Source: Bacteroidota bacterium (lineage in GTDB: Bacteria; Bacteroidota; Bacteroidia; Chitinophagales; Saprospiraceae). From it: a stretch of 64,000 bases of DNA. This document shows, one piece after another, positions 33,770 through 43,118 of the stretch. The notes below the pieces were generated by a model. It was given only the letters and a program-made list of their open reading frames with translations, was not told the DNA's origin and searched no databases. Made by a program: the position numbers and the translations under genes. The stretch's first letter is position 1. Every line of letters begins with the position of its first letter. The DNA lies in NCBI GenBank assembly GCA_020160935.1, contig JAIUPL010000023.1, positions 1-64,000 on the forward strand. Reading direction: 5' to 3'.

Positions 33770-36190
33770 TTACAGTCTGCGCATTTCATCCGCAGCCCCC
33801 GTCGCCCTTCTGCGCTGATCCCTGAGTTTTTTATTGCCAAATTTATTGCTCCAGGTGAGCATAAACGTGCGTTCGGTTTGCTGGTAGGAGGTGCGAACGC
33901 GCAGGTTCAAATCGGGTTGATCTACTCGACTGTACCAGTTGGCAGAAAGGAAAATATCGCTGACATTGAAGTTGAGGGTACCCCATTTTTCACCCAGCGA
34001 TTTCTGGATACCGGCATTCAGGCTGCCGTTGGATTTCCAGCGATACAAACCCCAGTAGCCAGGCGAATAGAAATAGGCAGACACTTCGAGCAAAAACGAT
34101 TTGGGCAGGGTGATCGACTGGGTAGTGTTAAAACCAACAAAACCGCCTTTAATGAGTACATCACTTCCTTCGTATTGCATATAGGTTCTGTTGACAACCC
34201 CCATGACATTGTTCTGCATATCCCACCATTTGGCGGGATGCAACTGGAAAAAAATCGAAGAAAACAAACCCTCCGTGGTGCCCGCATTGATAGGGCGATT
34301 AAACTGGGTGTTCTTCACGTGGTCGATGACCGGAATATCGCGTATCGATTCGTCTTCCCGGTTGTATTCCACAGAAAACTGCCAGGATTTGATGCGATAA
34401 TCGAATTTTACAGCATTGGTAAATGCCGGTTGCAAGGCAGGGTTGCCGCCTTCCAGCGTGGTGGGGTCGTAGAATATCAGATACGGCGCGAGTTGGGTAA
34501 AGCCCGGGCGCATAATACGGCGGCTGTACGACAGGTTGATACTCTGGTGTTCGCTGATGGTGCGGTTGATGTAAGCACTCGGGAACCAACTGCCATAACG
34601 GCGATCCACCACATTGGGCTGCTCTACGGAGCCGAGATTGGTGCGGGTGTATTCGTATCGCAGGCCGAACTTGACGTCGGTTTTTGCATTTAGTTTGATG
34701 GAAAATGAAGAGTACGCGGCAGCAATGTCTTCCATCAATTTGAAACGGGAAGTGAAATCGAGATTGACTACCCAGTTTTCCTGGTTGAGTTCTTCCACGC
34801 GCACATCGTTGTCGAAATGAGAAGATGCGCCTTTTACACCCGTTTCAAACTGCACTTTGGAGCCGAAATGCTGGGTGTAATCTGCCTTTACGACGCCGAT
34901 TCGAATGGGTGTATCCTTAAACAGGCGAATTTTCCGGTCCGGTTCGGGGCCCGTGTATTGCGCGTCGTAGGTGCTCGGATTGTCGATATGGTAATACACA
35001 TAATCGGCGTCGACGGTCAGCGTTTTTTCGGGCGCAAACTGATGGGAAAAATTGACATTGCCCGTCCACGAATTCCAGTGGTTGATTTCGGTGGTGATCA
35101 TTTCCAGGTTGCTGTTCACCTCGCCATTGGTGGAATATTTCACATCATTGACGGCATACATATCCCAGTAGCGATCGAAGTAAGTGCCGAGCACACCTAT
35201 TACGGTTTTGGGCGACAACTGGAAATCGACGCCCAACTGTGCATTTTGCGTGTGCAGATTAGGGTCGCGCACACTGGAACTTTCCGTTTCCAGAAAGCCG
35301 GCATTTTCCTGAATACCGCGATAATTGGTAAATATTTGCGGGTTTTTATTGTATCGGTAGTCGTAATTGCCAAACAGGTTGACCTTTTTCTTGCGGTAGT
35401 TGAAGTTAAGACCCGCGCCGTATTTTTCCCGTTTGCCGTAACCAGCATTGAGCGAGTAGCCGCCGTTCAGACCTTCATCGGCCGTTTTTTTCAGGATAAT
35501 ATTGATGATACCGGCATTGCCTTCCGCGTCAAAACTTGATGGCGGCGTGTGAATCAGTTCGATGCGCTCGATGTTGTCGGAATTCATGCCACCCAACATT
35601 TGAATGAGCGCATCCACCGGCATGCGGTTGATTTTCCCATTGATCATGATAACCACGCCGTTTTTACCGGCCAGGGAAAGGGAGTTGCTCTGGCGGTTGA
35701 CGAGTACACCGGGCGAACGTTGCAGCACTTCCAGTGCGGTGCTGCCTGCATTGGTAGCACTGTTGGCCACATTGATGACCATTCGGTCGATTTTTTGTTC
35801 GAACAGCGGCTTTTTGGCCACCACACTCACCTCACCCAGGATGGCAGAGGCCTCCTGCAATACGGTGGAGCCCAGTTCCATCACCGAATTGGCATGATCT
35901 ACCGTAAAAACAGGTGAAAGATGATAATCATACCCAAGCATACTAACGCCGAGTCGATAGGTTCCATCTGCAATATCGGAAAAGGAGTACGTACCTTCGG
36001 CGCTGCTGAGTTGTCCTTTCACTAGAATGGAATCGGCACTGTTGAGCAAAAGAACCGATGCTGCCGGAAGCGCTTTCCCCTGGTGGTCGGTTACATTTCC
36101 GGAAATCCGGGTTTGAGCATGGGAAAAATGGGCCCCTAAAAAAAACAGGGCTGCAAGAGCAATAGTGAGTTTGTTTGTAGTTGTCTTCAT
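33770..36190 (-). CDS. TonB-dependent receptor-type outer membrane beta-barrel protein
   Basis: An 806-residue outer-membrane protein with a signal peptide at 1-25. A carboxypeptidase-D regulatory-like domain covers about 28-110 (ISGNVTDHQGKALPAASVLLL). A plug-like domain follows (STALEVLQRSPGVLVNRQS, VVIMINGKINRMPVDALIQML, IERIELIHTPPSSFDAEGNAGIINIILKK). A large barrel of the OMP_b-brl_3 type ends in the basic tail KKLRDQRRRATGAADEMRRL. It is not a SusC: the SusC signature is missing and there is no SusD partner. The cargo is unknown. It is preceded by about 215 bp with no other gene. Confidence 0.88.
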   Translation of the reverse strand: MKTTTNKLTIALAALFFLGAHFSHAQTRISGNVTDHQGKALPAASVLLLNSADSILVKGQLSSAEGTYSFSDIADGTYRLGVSMLGYDYHLSPVFTVDHANSVMELGSTVLQEASAILGEVSVVAKKPLFEQKIDRMVINVANSATNAGSTALEVLQRSPGVLVNRQSNSLSLAGKNGVVIMINGKINRMPVDALIQMLGGMNSDNIERIELIHTPPSSFDAEGNAGIINIILKKTADEGLNGGYSLNAGYGKREKYGAGLNFNYRKKKVNLFGNYDYRYNKNPQIFTNYRGIQENAGFLETESSSVRDPNLHTQNAQLGVDFQLSPKTVIGVLGTYFDRYWDMYAVNDVKYSTNGEVNSNLEMITTEINHWNSWTGNVNFSHQFAPEKTLTVDADYVYYHIDNPSTYDAQYTGPEPDRKIRLFKDTPIRIGVVKADYTQHFGSKVQFETGVKGASSHFDNDVRVEELNQENWVVNLDFTSRFKLMEDIAAAYSSFSIKLNAKTDVKFGLRYEYTRTNLGSVEQPNVVDRRYGSWFPSAYINRTISEHQSINLSYSRRIMRPGFTQLAPYLIFYDPTTLEGGNPALQPAFTNAVKFDYRIKSWQFSVEYNREDESIRDIPVIDHVKNTQFNRPINAGTTEGLFSSIFFQLHPAKWWDMQNNVMGVVNRTYMQYEGSDVLIKGGFVGFNTTQSITLPKSFLLEVSAYFYSPGYWGLYRWKSNGSLNAGIQKSLGEKWGTLNFNVSDIFLSANWYSRVDQPDLNLRVRTSYQQTERTFMLTWSNKFGNKKLRDQRRRATGAADEMRRL

Positions 36191-36407
36191 AACCTATTGA
36201 ATGGTGTAACAGCCCTGAGTCTGAGGATTGTTAAATAATGCAAGAAAGGGATTATAACTGGAATCCCAAAAGAGCGTTTGGGAATCCGGAATGTTGCATC
36301 GTGCCGTCCTTCGGCCAGGTGATTTACCTGAAAAGCGGCTTTTTATCGACAAAACTGCCTGAAACTGTTTTTAATTACATAGATTTTCAAATTTGCAAAC
36401 CAATGCC

Positions 36408-38429
36408 ATGCGCCACTTCGCACTGATACTGCTCTCGTTTTTTGCCCTCGCTATCTGGTCGGCCTGCTCCGGCGCCCGCACCGTTTCTAACAGCAATATG
36501 ACCTTTGATCAATACCCTGAATATGCCGGCAACGACCTTGGCGTGAACTGGACGGCACAACGCACCGTTTTCAAACTCTGGTCACCGGCTGCCCAAAAAG
36601 CCCGCCTGCTGTTGTATGCGCAAGGCACGGGCGGCGTTCCCAAACACATCTATTCTTTGAAAAAATCCGATCACGGCGTGTGGCACACCACCCTGAAAGG
36701 CAATATGTTGGGCAAATACTACACCGTGCAGGTGCAGATCGACGGAAAATGGCTCGAAGAAACACCCGATCCCTATGCCAAAGCCGTCGGGCTCAATGGT
36801 CAGCGCGGCATGATCGTCGACTTTAAAAGTACCAATCCGGCAGGCTGGGAACAGGATCGGCGGCCGGAGCAAAAGGCATTTACCGATATTATCCTGTACG
36901 AACTGCATGTACGCGACCTGTCATCCCACATCAATTCCGGCATCAAAAACCGGGGCAAATTCCTGGGTCTTACCGAAACCGGCACCCACAACCTGACCAA
37001 CCAGCGCACCGGCCTCGACCATTTCAAGGAACTGGGTATTACGCACCTGCACCTGTTGCCGGTGTTCGATTTTCGCTCCACTTCCATCGATGAGAGCAAA
37101 CCCCTGGCGTCGCAATATAACTGGGGATACGACCCCGAAAACTACAACGCTCCCGAAGGCAGTTATGCCACCGATGCGGCAGATGGCGCGGTTCGTATCC
37201 GGGAGTTCAAACAAGCCATTCAGGCCCTGCACAAAAACGGTATCCGTGTCATCATGGACGTGGTGTACAACCACACTGGCGCTACGGAAGGCTCGGTGTT
37301 CAACCGCGTAGCGCCGGGTTATTATTACCGGCAAACGGCCGACGGGAAATTCTCCAATGCCTCGGCCTGCGGCAACGAAACGGCCTCCGAACGCTCCATG
37401 ATGCGCCGATACATGATAGAATCCATGAAATATTGGGTGCAGGAATACCACGTCGACGGGTTTCGGGTCGACCTTATGGGCATCCACGACATCGAAACCA
37501 TGAACCAGATCAGCCGCGAACTGCATGCCATCGACCCCACCATTTTTATTTATGGAGAAGGCTGGACGGCCGGTTCGAGTCCGCTGCCCGATGCCCAACG
37601 CGCCCTCAAGGCCAACACGGCCCAACTGGATCGCATCGCTGCTTTCAGCGACGACTTTCGCGATGCGCTGAAAGGCTCCGTGTTCAACCACGAGGAAAAA
37701 GGCTTCGTCAGCGGCAAAGCCGGCCTCGAAGAAAGCATCAAATTTGGCATCGTTGCTTCCACCCAACACCCACAGGTGGATTACAGCAAGGTAAATTACA
37801 GCAAAGCACCCTGGGCAAAAGAGCCTTTCCAGACCATTACCTACGTCGACTGCCACGACAACCACACGTTGTGGGACAAACTCGCCATTTCCTGCCCGGA
37901 GGCATCGGAAGCCGAGCGCATCCGCATGCACGAACTGGCAGCGGCGATGATTCTGACTTCGCAGGGCGTGCCGTTTATCCATGCCGGCACAGAAATGCTG
38001 CGCAGCAAACAAGGCGTCGAAAACTCCTTCAACTCGCCCGACAACATCAACTGGATCGACTGGAGCCGCAAACAGCAGTACGCCGAGGTGTTTGAATTTT
38101 ACCGCGCACTTATCCAACTGCGCAAAAACCACCCGGCTTTCCGCATGCCCTCGACGGCCTTGATTCAACAGCATTTGAAATTTCTGGATACCCCCGCAGG
38201 CAAAAACCTGGTGGCTTACCAGATTTCCGGCCATGCCAATGGCGATGCCTGGAACAATATTCTCGTGGTATTCAACGGCGGCAAATCCGCCCAAACCCTG
38301 GAAATCCCGGCCGGGAAATGGAAAGTGGTGCTGGAAGGTGGGAAAGTCAGCGAGCAAGGGCTGCGGGAAGTGGAAGGCGGGAAGGTGGAAGTGGCGGGGA
38401 TTTCGGGGTTATTGCTCTGCGAGCAATAA
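36408..38429 (+). CDS. Type I pullulanase-like GH13 enzyme
   Basis: A 673-residue alpha-glucan debranching enzyme. The N-terminus is a signal peptide, probably of a lipoprotein (ALAIWSACSG, Cys20), though the lipobox is imperfect. A CBM48-like domain follows (VNWTAQRTVFKLWSPAAQKA). The pullulanase signature is YNWGYDPENYN. The GH13 catalytic regions are VIMDVVYNHTG, FRVDLMGIHD (nucleophile Asp), FIYGEGW (general acid Glu) and YVDCHDNHTLWDKL. The start at 36408 replaces a TTG five codons upstream. It acts on alpha-1,6 bonds of pullulan or limit dextrins and is separate in orientation and substrate from the mannan locus. Confidence 0.93.
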   Translation: MRHFALILLSFFALAIWSACSGARTVSNSNMTFDQYPEYAGNDLGVNWTAQRTVFKLWSPAAQKARLLLYAQGTGGVPKHIYSLKKSDHGVWHTTLKGNMLGKYYTVQVQIDGKWLEETPDPYAKAVGLNGQRGMIVDFKSTNPAGWEQDRRPEQKAFTDIILYELHVRDLSSHINSGIKNRGKFLGLTETGTHNLTNQRTGLDHFKELGITHLHLLPVFDFRSTSIDESKPLASQYNWGYDPENYNAPEGSYATDAADGAVRIREFKQAIQALHKNGIRVIMDVVYNHTGATEGSVFNRVAPGYYYRQTADGKFSNASACGNETASERSMMRRYMIESMKYWVQEYHVDGFRVDLMGIHDIETMNQISRELHAIDPTIFIYGEGWTAGSSPLPDAQRALKANTAQLDRIAAFSDDFRDALKGSVFNHEEKGFVSGKAGLEESIKFGIVASTQHPQVDYSKVNYSKAPWAKEPFQTITYVDCHDNHTLWDKLAISCPEASEAERIRMHELAAAMILTSQGVPFIHAGTEMLRSKQGVENSFNSPDNINWIDWSRKQQYAEVFEFYRALIQLRKNHPAFRMPSTALIQQHLKFLDTPAGKNLVAYQISGHANGDAWNNILVVFNGGKSAQTLEIPAGKWKVVLEGGKVSEQGLREVEGGKVEVAGISGLLLCEQ

Positions 38430-38567
38430 CAGTCCTGAGTCGTAAGTCCTGAGTCCTAAGTCCGTAGAGTACACCTGATTACTCTTGGCTATAATAAAAA
38501 TGATATTCAAGGGTAATCAGGTGTACTCTACGGACTTAGGACTCAGGACTTACGACTCAGGACTTTA
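38430..38567. repeat. Long inverted repeat, AGTCCTG heptamer type
   Basis: Heptamer arms flank the middle stem GTAGAGTACACCTGATTAC and an inner stem CTTGG..CAAGG with an A/T-rich loop. It begins one base after the pullulanase stop and supplies the last codons of the converging DUF1080 gene. Its core is an almost exact reverse complement of the core at 39316-39453. Confidence 0.93.
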
Positions 38568-39285
38568 TCTTGATATTCCTAAACGCAATCCCCTTTGCCC
38601 AGTCCTGCAAAGCGATGTGCCCTTTTGTGTATTTTCCAAATTCCGGAAAACTTTTGAAGCCGGAATTGGCCACCTTTTCTTTCCATTCGGGCGAATTAAA
38701 ATCTTCTTCGGCAGTAAGAAGGCCATTGAGATAAAACTGGACTTTACCGTTTTGTTGCAGGATGCGCGCCTGGTTCCAGGTATCGGCAGGGCGCGGCTCC
38801 ACGGGATTTTTCTGGGCTGCGAATCCATAGAGGCAGCCGGGGCGTTTTTTTTCATTGGCAGCGTAATCGTGGTGCGTTTGTTCGAGCAACTGGTATTCCG
38901 GGCCCGATGCCCAGGCCGTGGGAATGCTTGCTTTTTCCTGCACATTGAGAAATACGCCGCTGTTGCCTTCCTTTGAAATTTTCCATTCGAATGCCAGTTC
39001 GAAGTTTTGGTATTCCTGGTCGGTCACCAGGTCACCATGTTCCACATCTGTCACGCCGGGGCGGCAGTACAATTCGCCGTTCTGCACGATCCAGGCGCTT
39101 TGAATTTTCCCTTTGTTGTACACATGCCAACCGTTGAGGGTCTTTCCGTCAAACAGCAGGGTCCAGCCCTCCTGTTTTTCCATTTTGGATAATTTGTTGA
39201 CACCGGCTTTGCCGGAAGCGCATGCTGAAAACAATACTGCGGCGGCCACGCCCGGCAGGAGGTATTGTAAGAAGGAATGTTGCAT
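38557..39285 (-). CDS. DUF1080 (3-keto-disaccharide hydrolase domain) lipoprotein
   Basis: A 242-residue protein. Residues 1-24 are a lipoprotein signal (AAAVLFSACASG, Cys22). The DUF1080 jelly-roll domain covers about 38-240: GWTLLFDGKTLNGWHVY, YQNFELAFEWKISKEGNSGVFLNVQE, ASGPEYQLLEQTHHD, NQARILQQNGKVQFYLNG and GHIALQDWAKGIAFRNIKI. Some family members act on 3-keto-glycosides. The C-terminal KS and the stop come from the AGTCCTG repeat. The gene is enclosed by two inverted repeats of the same subtype in opposite orientation. Confidence 0.88.
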   Translation of the reverse strand: MQHSFLQYLLPGVAAAVLFSACASGKAGVNKLSKMEKQEGWTLLFDGKTLNGWHVYNKGKIQSAWIVQNGELYCRPGVTDVEHGDLVTDQEYQNFELAFEWKISKEGNSGVFLNVQEKASIPTAWASGPEYQLLEQTHHDYAANEKKRPGCLYGFAAQKNPVEPRPADTWNQARILQQNGKVQFYLNGLLTAEEDFNSPEWKEKVANSGFKSFPEFGKYTKGHIALQDWAKGIAFRNIKIKS

Positions 39286-39315
39286 GGGTGAGAAATTATT
39301 TTGAGTAAAGGTAAT

Positions 39316-39453
39316 AACAGTCCGGAGTCCTGAGTCGTAAGTCCTGAGTCCGTAGAGTACACCTGATTACCCTTGAATATCTTTTTTATTAAAGCCAAGA
39401 GTAATCAGGTGTACTCTACGGACTCAGGACTTACGACTCAGGACTCCGGACTA
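39316..39453. repeat. Long inverted repeat, AGTCCTG heptamer type
   Basis: Arms begin AGTCCGGAGTCCTGAGTCG; the middle stem is GTAGAGTACACCTGATTAC, then ACCCTTGAATATC and an A/T-rich loop. It lies 31 bp upstream of the DUF1080 start, between divergent genes. The remaining part of the 506-bp gap (39454-39791) is A/T-rich and must hold the susC promoter, though no clean TAnnTTTG box is evident (CATCTTTG at 39737 is the nearest). Confidence 0.93.
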
Positions 39454-39791
39454 AAAAAAAGAAGGGCTCGGTATTACTACCGCTCCCTCTCTAACTAACC
39501 CATTTTCGTATGAAGCATTCCTCCTTTCGGAAGGATATGTTGAAAAGTTGTATGCGCGTGTATTGAAAATTTTTACAAAGGTGGAAAATACCAAATGGCC
39601 AAGCCGGTGGTTTTTCGGCCAAATGAGGGGGGCAATTCGGCCACCTCCAACATAAATCGCCTGATATGTTTGATTTGCAAAATTTACCCCTCCTTTTTGA
39701 GTGATTTACCCCCTGGATATTGGGAATCTAAAAGGGCATCTTTGACGCCATACGTGGTCTTGCACCTTTATCATTTAACCAATCTATTGTT

Positions 39792-42700
39792 ATGATGCGA
39801 TCTTCTACTTTCCGGGCAGGAAGGCGATGGTTAGCCTTGCTTCCCATGCTTTGCTGCTCTTTGCTGCTGACGGCTCAATCCCTGACGATCCGCGGCATCG
39901 TAACCGATCCGGGCGGCGAACCGCTGATCGGGGCCACCGTTCGGGTGGTAAATGCACCCAACCGGGGCGCTATCACCGACACCAAAGGCTCGTACACCAT
40001 CCAGGCTTCGCCGGGCGAGCGGCTTTCTTTTACCTACACCGGTTACCTGGATCAAACCGTGACGGTTCCGGCAGACGGTTCGGCAGTGAACCTGCTCATG
40101 AGCCCCAATCCGAAAGTGCTCGATGAAATAGTGGTGGTAGGTTATGGTACGCAAAAGAAAAGCGACCTGACTGGCGCCGTGGCTTCCGTGTCGAGCGAAC
40201 AACTCAAAAACACGGTCGTGACCAACCTCGACCAGGCCTTGCAAGGTCGCATCGCCGGAGTACAGGTGACGCAGAACTCCGGACAGCCGGGTGGCGCCAC
40301 GTCTATTCGTATCCGGGGCGCCAATTCCATCACGGGTTCGAGCGAACCACTGTACGTGATCGACGGCATTCCGTTTCAGGGCGACGGCACTTCGGTGTCC
40401 GGTTTCGACTGGGCCGGCGGCGCCAACGGCCAGAACCGTGTGAATCCGCTCGCTGCCATCAATCCGAACGATATTGTAAGTATAGAAGTGCTGAAAGACG
40501 CTTCCGCTTCGGCCATTTACGGCGCCCGCGCTGCCAACGGCGTGATCCTGATCACGACCAAACGTGGCCAGGCCGGCGAGTCCAAAATTTCCTACAACGG
40601 CTATTATGCCAATCAGACGCTGGGAAAAAAACTCGATATGATGAACCTGCGGGAATATGCCGACTACCAGTTGCAGATTTCCAAAGACCTGGGCCTGCAG
40701 CCCAACCAGCGCTACCTCGACCCTTCCCTGCTGGGCAACGGCACCGACTGGCAGGATGAAATTTTCAGAGATGCCGGTATGCAAAGCCACCAGTTGTCGG
40801 TGAGCGGTGGCAACGACAAAACCACTTACGCCATCACAGGCGGCTATTTCAAGCAGGATGGTATTGTTATTGGCTCCAATTTCGAGCGCTATTCGGCGCG
40901 TATCAACCTCGACAACCAGGTAAAAAACTGGTTCAAAGTGGGTGGTTCGCTGGCATATGCCACCACCAATGAAAAAATTACGCTCAACGACGGCGGCGAC
41001 GGCGTCATCATGCAGGCCCTGCTCACCCAGCCTGATATTGCCGTGCGCGACATCGACGGCAACTACGCGGGCCCCGAAGCGCAATTCACCAGCGCATCCT
41101 ACAACCCTGTAGCAGCGGCGCTGCAACGCAACAACACCCTCGCCCGCCAGCGCCTCATGGGCAATGTATATGGCGACCTGACCCTGTTAAAAAACCTGAC
41201 CTTCCGCTCGGAAATCGGCTTCGACGACAACCACGGCTTGAACAAGGCCTTCCACCCGACCTACCGCTGGGGTGTGCTGGTAAACACCGAAAACCAGTTG
41301 CGCCAACGCGAGGAAAGCAGTTTCTTCTGGGTATGGAAAAATTACCTGACTTACAAAGTACTCGACAACGAAACACACAGACTCACGGCCATGGTGGGCC
41401 AGGAAGCCCAGAAATCTTCGTGGCAGGGTTCACTGGTCACGAAGAAAAACTTCTCTTCCAACGATATTCCCGTGCTGAGTGAAGGCGACGACGTGACTTC
41501 CCGCACTTCGGGCTGGAAAGACGCCGCTGCCATCGCTTCCTATTTCGGCCGTTTCAATTACAGCCTGTTCGACCGCTACCTGCTCACGTTCACCATGCGT
41601 GCCGACGGTTCTTCCAAATTCGGACCGGAAAACCGCTGGGGCTACTTCCCCTCCGCTGCTATTGCCTGGCGCCTCGGCGAAGAGCCGTTTATGAAATCGT
41701 TGAATACTAACCTGAAAATCCGCCTCGGATACGGCGAAGTGGGCAACCAGGCCATCGCCAATTACCTGTACGGCGCTTCGCTGCAAGCCATCAATTCACC
41801 CTTCGGAACGGCCTACCGCCTGGAAAAAATTTCCAACCCGAAACTGAAATGGGAGGCAACCAAACAAACGAACGCCGGGGTGGACATCTCTCTTGTAAAA
41901 GGTCGTATCGACCTCTCGTTCGACCTCTACAACAAGCAGACGACCGATATGCTCCTGCAACTTTCCGTGCCCAGTTACCTGGGCGGCACGGGCTGGCAGG
42001 ATATCCGCGCACCATTCGGCAATGTAGGGAAAATGGAAAACAAAGGTTTCGACCTGGCCCTGCACACCCGCAACATTGAAGGCAAAAAATTTAAATGGGG
42101 CACCGATCTCACCTTCTCCCGCAACCGCAACAAGGTGAAAGAACTTGACGACGCCAACCGCATTTACTGGCGCAACCTGTACTGGTACAGCGAATTCCAG
42201 ACAGCCACCCGCACACAGGCAGGCGCACCGCTCGGCCAGTTCTACGGCTACGTGACCGAAGGCCTGTTTACCAGCAAGGAAGACATCCTGGCACATGCCG
42301 TGCAGGTGAACGACCCGAACAACGACGGCAAAAACCTCGTCGACAAACGCGCTGGCGTGTGGATCGGCGACATCAAATTCAAGGACCTGAATGGCGACGG
42401 CGTGATCAATACCGACGACCAGACCATCATCGGCGACCCGAATCCAAATTTCACATTCGGCCTGAACAACTCGCTGAGTTATGGCCCATTTGATCTGGTC
42501 ATTTATCTCACGGGCTCGTACGGCGCCGACATCCTCAACTACTCGCGTGTGCAAATCGAAGGCATGACCAACGTGTACGCCAACCAGGCGGCCACCGTAT
42601 TCGACCGAGCCCAGTACAGCCTGCGCGACCCGAATGGCTCCGACCTCGATCCAAACAACGTAACACTGGCCAACCCGGGTACCGATATTCCGCGGCCGAC

Positions 42701-42998
42701 CACGACGGACAACAACCGTAATACCCGCATGTCGGATCGCTTCATCGAGGACGGGTCTTACCTGCGTGTGCAAAACATCCGCCTCGGCTACCGACTCCCG
42801 ACCACCTTTACCAAAAAGTACCGCGTGGAAAGCCTGCGGCTGTATGTAAATGCGCAAAACGTGTACACATTCACCAAATACACCGGCTACGACCCGGAAA
42901 TCGGCGCTTTCAACCAGGATCCACTCCTGCAAAACGTCGATATGGGCCGCTACCCGACCCCGAGGGTGTATACGTTTGGGGTAGATGTGGATTTTTAG
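39792..42998 (+). CDS. SusC/RagA-family TonB-linked outer membrane transporter
   Basis: A 1068-residue outer-membrane importer of oligosaccharides. The signal peptide is at about 1-28. The carboxypeptidase-regulatory-like domain at about 30-105 (IRGIVTDPGGEPLIGATVRV) leads into the SusC signature (DEIVVVGYGTQKKSDLTGAV). Plug: ALQGRIAGVQVTQNSGQPGG, ASASAIYGARAANGVILITT. The barrel ends YPTPRVYTFGVDVDF. It is followed by its SusD partner and heads the utilisation locus. The cargo is inferred from the downstream enzymes to be manno- or glucomanno-oligosaccharides. Confidence 0.97.
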   Translation: MMRSSTFRAGRRWLALLPMLCCSLLLTAQSLTIRGIVTDPGGEPLIGATVRVVNAPNRGAITDTKGSYTIQASPGERLSFTYTGYLDQTVTVPADGSAVNLLMSPNPKVLDEIVVVGYGTQKKSDLTGAVASVSSEQLKNTVVTNLDQALQGRIAGVQVTQNSGQPGGATSIRIRGANSITGSSEPLYVIDGIPFQGDGTSVSGFDWAGGANGQNRVNPLAAINPNDIVSIEVLKDASASAIYGARAANGVILITTKRGQAGESKISYNGYYANQTLGKKLDMMNLREYADYQLQISKDLGLQPNQRYLDPSLLGNGTDWQDEIFRDAGMQSHQLSVSGGNDKTTYAITGGYFKQDGIVIGSNFERYSARINLDNQVKNWFKVGGSLAYATTNEKITLNDGGDGVIMQALLTQPDIAVRDIDGNYAGPEAQFTSASYNPVAAALQRNNTLARQRLMGNVYGDLTLLKNLTFRSEIGFDDNHGLNKAFHPTYRWGVLVNTENQLRQREESSFFWVWKNYLTYKVLDNETHRLTAMVGQEAQKSSWQGSLVTKKNFSSNDIPVLSEGDDVTSRTSGWKDAAAIASYFGRFNYSLFDRYLLTFTMRADGSSKFGPENRWGYFPSAAIAWRLGEEPFMKSLNTNLKIRLGYGEVGNQAIANYLYGASLQAINSPFGTAYRLEKISNPKLKWEATKQTNAGVDISLVKGRIDLSFDLYNKQTTDMLLQLSVPSYLGGTGWQDIRAPFGNVGKMENKGFDLALHTRNIEGKKFKWGTDLTFSRNRNKVKELDDANRIYWRNLYWYSEFQTATRTQAGAPLGQFYGYVTEGLFTSKEDILAHAVQVNDPNNDGKNLVDKRAGVWIGDIKFKDLNGDGVINTDDQTIIGDPNPNFTFGLNNSLSYGPFDLVIYLTGSYGADILNYSRVQIEGMTNVYANQAATVFDRAQYSLRDPNGSDLDPNNVTLANPGTDIPRPTTTDNNRNTRMSDRFIEDGSYLRVQNIRLGYRLPTTFTKKYRVESLRLYVNAQNVYTFTKYTGYDPEIGAFNQDPLLQNVDMGRYPTPRVYTFGVDVDF

Positions 42999-43090
42999 GG
43001 GTTGAATGTTGAGGAGTTGAGGGTTGAAAGGTTGAGATACAGCCACTCTACCGAGTCTCAACCCCTCAACCCTCAACCCCTCAACTATCA
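42999..43090. repeat. Short inverted repeat, GGTTGAG type
   Basis: Imperfect GGTTGA/TTGAGG units face complementary TCAACCC units across a core GTTGAGATACAGCCACTCTACCGAGTCTCAAC. It begins at the susC stop and lies 29 bp upstream of the SusD start, so it could set the ratio of SusC to SusD. Confidence 0.8.
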
Positions 43091-43118
43091 AACCAGTTAC
43101 CATTCAATCCAACACAAC

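Noticed and set aside
36921-38357. Long antisense open frame opposite the pullulanase gene
   Set aside because: A shadow of the strongly biased codons of the GH13 gene, which has clear motifs; the same holds for the long antisense frames opposite susC, susD and the IPT genes.
38430-39453. Insertion sequence or transposon with terminal inverted repeats
   Set aside because: No transposase gene lies between or near the repeats and no target-site duplication could be identified; kept only as a finding on mirrored copies.
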